Source: Deltaproteobacteria bacterium (lineage in GTDB: Bacteria > Desulfobacterota > Desulfarculia > Adiutricales > Adiutricaceae). Taken from it: DNA of 6,767 nucleotides. The position numbers and the translations under genes were made by a program. Of the stretch, positions 3,379-6,767 are shown in pieces (positions within the stretch are counted from its first letter, which is position 1; the number at the start of each line of letters is the position of its first letter). The stretch covers positions 1 through 6,767 of the forward strand of contig JAITQT010000095.1 of assembly GCA_031288745.1 (NCBI GenBank), given 5' to 3'. The notes beneath the pieces are model-generated. The model saw only the letters and a list, made by a program, of their open reading frames with translations, searched no databases and was not told the DNA's origin.

Positions 3379-6300
3379 TTGAAGATTTCCACGACCAATT
3401 CCGCCGTTACTAGCTCACCCGACTGGTTGTCCAGACGAGGTGGGGACGCTTGGTTTTTGTCGGATAGCGATTTAAGCGGCGAGTTCTCGACCTTTATGAC
3501 CGGGCGCGGTCGGCTCGATCTTTTAAGGATCGTGGCCCTGGCTCGAGAGATTGGGAAAAATTTAGCCAACTTCTCCGCTCCCCCAATTTTATTTAAAGCC
3601 CCGCCCGTAGCCCCCGAGCCCTCGCTCTCGAAAGAGATGGCTAGAGTCCTGGGGGCAGAGAACTTAAAAGACTACTTTTCCTCAGCCATAAACCCAAATG
3701 ACCCCCCTCCTCCTAGCCCCTTAGAAACCCTCCCCGGAGGACTCGACTCCATCGAAGCGGCCCTTAAGGCCGTAAATGAGGCCTTGGCCGCTTGCGAGAG
3801 GGCTGCAGCTACCGACCCGCGCAGGCGGGCTAGCGTTCGGGCCGAGCTATTAAACCTAAAAAAATGCCTCTTAAGAGCTAGGCAGCTCTCTCCCATCTTT
3901 AAAGAACAGTGCCAGCTTTGGTTTGAAGAAAGTAAAACCCTCTTTGAGGAGGCTAAAAATCTAGCCGGGGCTTCCGAGATAGCCTTGACCCCGCTAGAAG
4001 AGCTTAGAGACCCAGATAAGGTAAATTTTGCCTCAGGTCAATCGTTAACAGCCTTGTCCACCAAACTGCGCCAAAGCCTATCTAATCACAGCCAATTGGT
4101 TAAGCGAAGGCTTAAGTGGCTTGCGGAGCTAAAAGATTTTAATGAAGAACTCGAATCTCTCTCAGCTGCGGCCAGCCGCTCAGAAGGCCTTTTGGAGCGC
4201 TGGGATGAGGCTCTGGATAAACTAAACGTAAGGTTTGCGGAATTTGATAGCCTTAATAAAGAGCTAACCGAATCTTTGGACCTAAGTTTGAAAGAGACAG
4301 AGAACAATTTAAAAGCCTTAGAGGCTTTAGAGTTAGCCTTATCTGGTCCTCAGAACAATCATAAACGAGAGAGGGCTGAACTCCTGACTGAACGTTTAGA
4401 GTCACTCTATCGCTCGACCCTCGGTCGTAGGCGCGATTTAGCTAGATGTTGGTTTTATCTTCCTTCTTTAGTGGGGCGGCCTCAATTTTTAAATTCCGTT
4501 TTTCTCTACTCCGCTGTAAATTTGGGCCGGGCCCAGGCCTTAATCGAAGAGACCCAGGGCTCTTTAAATCGCCTCTCCGGTAGGGTTTCGAGCACTTGTC
4601 AAGTTAGGGCTGCGGCTAAAGCGGCTATGGAAGCCAAAGACGGCTCTAGGCGTTTTAATCTTTCTTTAGCTAGTGCTAAACGCAGACTTAAGAATCTAAC
4701 GGCCTTAATCGGAAATCGTCGCCGAATAGAGAGCATCAATAGCGAACTTAATTTACTTAAGAATGACGGAGAGCGTTTAACTCGGGATTTGGAAAGTCGA
4801 AGGGAGGAAAATTCGAATCTGCGGGCTAGCTTAGAAAGTCTAAGCCAAAAATACTCTCAAGCCCTAAAGATTTTGGCTCGTCGTCCATTAGTCCCAGCGT
4901 TAAGCGCTGATTTTAGCCAAGAACAAACTAAAACTTTAGAGCAAACTCAAAATTTAGACCAATATCAAGTTAAAACTCAAGAAAAAAATTTAAGCCTTAC
5001 TGAGAAAGATGATCAAGCGATCTTAGATGAACCAAACTTACCTAAGAGTTCTTTCGAAGTTTTAGAAATCGCTCCCCTTAACGAATTAGCCTCTCTTACT
5101 TTAGAGACAAATCAGGATAACGACTCTGAACTCGACCTGCCTCTCCCCGATTGGGCTTCCACCAATGGCCACGCGCCTAACGATATAGAGAAAGAGCCTT
5201 TATTTCCAGAAGAACCCTTAAATAACCTTAAATTTGAATCTCGTGAAAATTACGATCCGAGCGAAAATTTTGAGCCTCGCCCTATCGATCCCTCAAAGGC
5301 GCACCCGGCGGCCTTGGCGTCTGAGACTCATCTTAGCCAAGCCCAACAAGAACAAGCTCAGACGGTTGAATCTTCCTTAGTTACGCCCCTTAATTTAGCC
5401 TCTCCCGCCGCCCTCTTAGGCTCTAACGAGCGACTTACCCTTCAAATTAAGGCAGTATCATTAGAGCGCGATCGCCTAGTCGAAGAGTTAGTTGACGCCA
5501 GAGAAGCCTTAGTTGAAGCTGCTCACCAAAAGCTGGCAGCCTTAAAGCAAGCTCAGAGGGTTAAAGAGGATCTTAAAAAAACCGAGGTTGACCGTGACAG
5601 TCTTTTGAGTCAGATAGATAATATTCGTCAAGAGCAAGTCGAGTTTAAAGCTAGGGGCCTAGATTTAGCTAAACTTTTAAAAGAATCTAGAAACGAGCTA
5701 ATAGAGTTTAAAAAGCGATTCGACGAACTAGCCGAGCGCGAGCAAGTTAGCCGCGAGGAGGCTCAACTCTACCAGCACCGTAAAGAAGAATTGGAAGCGT
5801 TGGTTTTAAAGCTTAAAGACGATATTAAGCTATTAAATGAGGAAAAGAGCAAAGAACAAGAAAGGTTAAGCCAGTTAGCCGCCCGCATTGAGGGCCTTAA
5901 TAGCTCCGAAGCCGCCCTTAAAGCCGAGCTTATTGATAGAAAAGAAGAGCTTATAAGCGTTGATAAAGCCCGCGCTCAGCTCTCCGAAGTAGTCTCAGCC
6001 GTAAGAACCCAGCTAGATAGAATGATTATGGTCCACAACGCTTTAAAGGCTAGCTGGAGGGCAAGGGGCCGTTCTCTGGTGGAGAGCCAAGCTGAAGGCG
6101 AGCGCCTAAAGCACGGTCTTGATCGCCACAAGCGGGCTTTAGTCACTTTAGCCACTAAGCGACAGGCTTTATTAGCCCAATTGGGAGAAAATAGGCTTAG
6201 GGCTAAATCGTTAGAAAGTTTAAGAGATAGCCTAAAAGAAGAGATAGATAAGTTAAAAGAAGATGCCAATCAGCGCTTAGATAACTTTAACCAAGAGCTA

Positions 6301-6767
6301 TCCTTGGCTAAAGAAGAAGCCCAAAGTCATAAAGAAAAAGCTCAGGGACTTAATGAAGAGCTTGATAAACTTAAAAAGGAGATGGATGAGGATTTACGGC
6401 CGCTAATAAATGTTATGGCCCTGTGCCTCTGGCGTGGGCAAGCCCAGTTGACGGCCGCGGAAAGTTCTATTGAAAAACGCCTAAACGACGAGCGCCAGCA
6501 GGCCTTAGCTAAGCAAGCGGGCATAAGAGTAGCTGCGGCGGCCAAAGAGATAGATTACTTAGAACTTTTAGAGAGCCGCGATAGGGTCTTGGGCGAAGCC
6601 ATGGCCGAGCGAGATGCCTTAAAAGAAGAGTTCGATCAATTAAGTAAAAATAATGATGAAGGCCAAGAAAGATTAAACAAAAGCGCCTTGACCGTCGAGA
6701 AGCTTTCTCGGGCCCTTAACGCCTCGCAACTTAGATCAGAGCGCCTCCACCAGGGAGTTAGAGCGCT
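3379..6767 (+). CDS. large coiled-coil protein of unknown function, 3' end beyond window
   Basis: The frame is open from 3364 to the last base without a stop, giving at least 1,129 residues from the TTG at 3379. I checked every codon. I do not recognise the family. Residues 1-114 are a basic and proline-containing head ending in a DPPPPSP stretch. Residues 115-500 are almost wholly helix-forming, with charged heptad-like segments and a hydrophobic patch near 357-383 (CWFYLPSLVGRP, FLYSAVNL) that is probably a buried helix, not a membrane span. Residues 510-690 are an acidic, Gln/Asn/Pro-rich, low-complexity linker, probably disordered. From about 690 to the end there is dense Leu/Glu/Lys/Ala coiled coil, interrupted near 875-895 and 1006-1020 by short hydrophobic, Trp-containing helices. 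No signal peptide, Walker motif or enzymatic motif is visible, which argues against a complete SMC-type ATPase. A structural, scaffold or cytoskeletal-like role is an inference only. GC content falls from 55-70% in the first lines of the gene to about 28% in the linker. Confidence 0.85.
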   Translation, partial: MKISTTNSAVTSSPDWLSRRGGDAWFLSDSDLSGEFSTFMTGRGRLDLLRIVALAREIGKNLANFSAPPILFKAPPVAPEPSLSKEMARVLGAENLKDYFSSAINPNDPPPPSPLETLPGGLDSIEAALKAVNEALAACERAAATDPRRRASVRAELLNLKKCLLRARQLSPIFKEQCQLWFEESKTLFEEAKNLAGASEIALTPLEELRDPDKVNFASGQSLTALSTKLRQSLSNHSQLVKRRLKWLAELKDFNEELESLSAAASRSEGLLERWDEALDKLNVRFAEFDSLNKELTESLDLSLKETENNLKALEALELALSGPQNNHKRERAELLTERLESLYRSTLGRRRDLARCWFYLPSLVGRPQFLNSVFLYSAVNLGRAQALIEETQGSLNRLSGRVSSTCQVRAAAKAAMEAKDGSRRFNLSLASAKRRLKNLTALIGNRRRIESINSELNLLKNDGERLTRDLESRREENSNLRASLESLSQKYSQALKILARRPLVPALSADFSQEQTKTLEQTQNLDQYQVKTQEKNLSLTEKDDQAILDEPNLPKSSFEVLEIAPLNELASLTLETNQDNDSELDLPLPDWASTNGHAPNDIEKEPLFPEEPLNNLKFESRENYDPSENFEPRPIDPSKAHPAALASETHLSQAQQEQAQTVESSLVTPLNLASPAALLGSNERLTLQIKAVSLERDRLVEELVDAREALVEAAHQKLAALKQAQRVKEDLKKTEVDRDSLLSQIDNIRQEQVEFKARGLDLAKLLKESRNELIEFKKRFDELAEREQVSREEAQLYQHRKEELEALVLKLKDDIKLLNEEKSKEQERLSQLAARIEGLNSSEAALKAELIDRKEELISVDKARAQLSEVVSAVRTQLDRMIMVHNALKASWRARGRSLVESQAEGERLKHGLDRHKRALVTLATKRQALLAQLGENRLRAKSLESLRDSLKEEIDKLKEDANQRLDNFNQELSLAKEEAQSHKEKAQGLNEELDKLKKEMDEDLRPLINVMALCLWRGQAQLTAAESSIEKRLNDERQQALAKQAGIRVAAAAKEIDYLELLESRDRVLGEAMAERDALKEEFDQLSKNNDEGQERLNKSALTVEKLSRALNASQLRSERLHQGVRA

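Noticed and set aside
3360..6545. Minus-strand open frames within 3360-6545 (67-97 codons each)
   Set aside because: They are antisense to one uninterrupted 3.4-kb plus-strand frame. Their Ser/Arg/Leu-rich translations are typical reverse shadows of Leu/Glu/Lys coiled-coil coding.

Overview
The window comes from a bacterium of middling GC content. It uses strong Shine-Dalgarno sites, non-ATG (TTG) starts and many TTA leucine codons. The one well-recognised gene is a RACo-type corrinoid reductive activator, so the organism is probably an anaerobe with corrinoid-dependent methyl transfer (Wood-Ljungdahl pathway or O/N-demethylation). Lineage cannot be fixed from sequence alone; an anaerobic Desulfobacterota-like or Firmicutes-like origin would fit. 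A decayed group II intron and gene-poor flanks suggest accessory or slowly eroding DNA.

Layout. Positions 1-300 hold no convincing gene, but contain an 18-bp inverted repeat and an 11-bp direct repeat. Roughly 301-840 (+) is the relic of a group II intron: a probable 5'-truncated ribozyme part, a ribosome site and start codon for the intron-encoded protein, an N-terminal reverse-transcriptase remnant broken by in-frame stops, then a jump to a shortened domain V and an intact-looking domain VI hairpin. Positions 841-1178 are AT-rich, with a possible coding remnant and weak hairpins. Positions 1179-2894 (-) encode the complete 571-aa RACo-like protein ([2Fe-2S] ferredoxin domain, linker, ASKHA ATPase). 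Positions 2895-3378 are a divergent intergenic region with a structured leader in front of the RACo start and a possible extended -10 promoter for the rightward gene. From 3379 to the window end (+) runs one uninterrupted reading frame of at least 1,129 codons. It encodes a large unrecognised coiled-coil protein that continues beyond the window and is easy to miss because no stop codon is present and its best start is TTG.

The two large genes are divergent and share an intergenic region, but nothing in their sequences ties them functionally. No corrinoid protein or methyltransferase gene lies beside the RACo gene here, so its partner must be encoded elsewhere. The most unusual items are the intron relic with its internally deleted catalytic domain V, the giant coiled-coil protein with a possible ~127-residue repeat and a strong internal base-composition shift, and the nested hairpin just upstream of the RACo ribosome-binding site.
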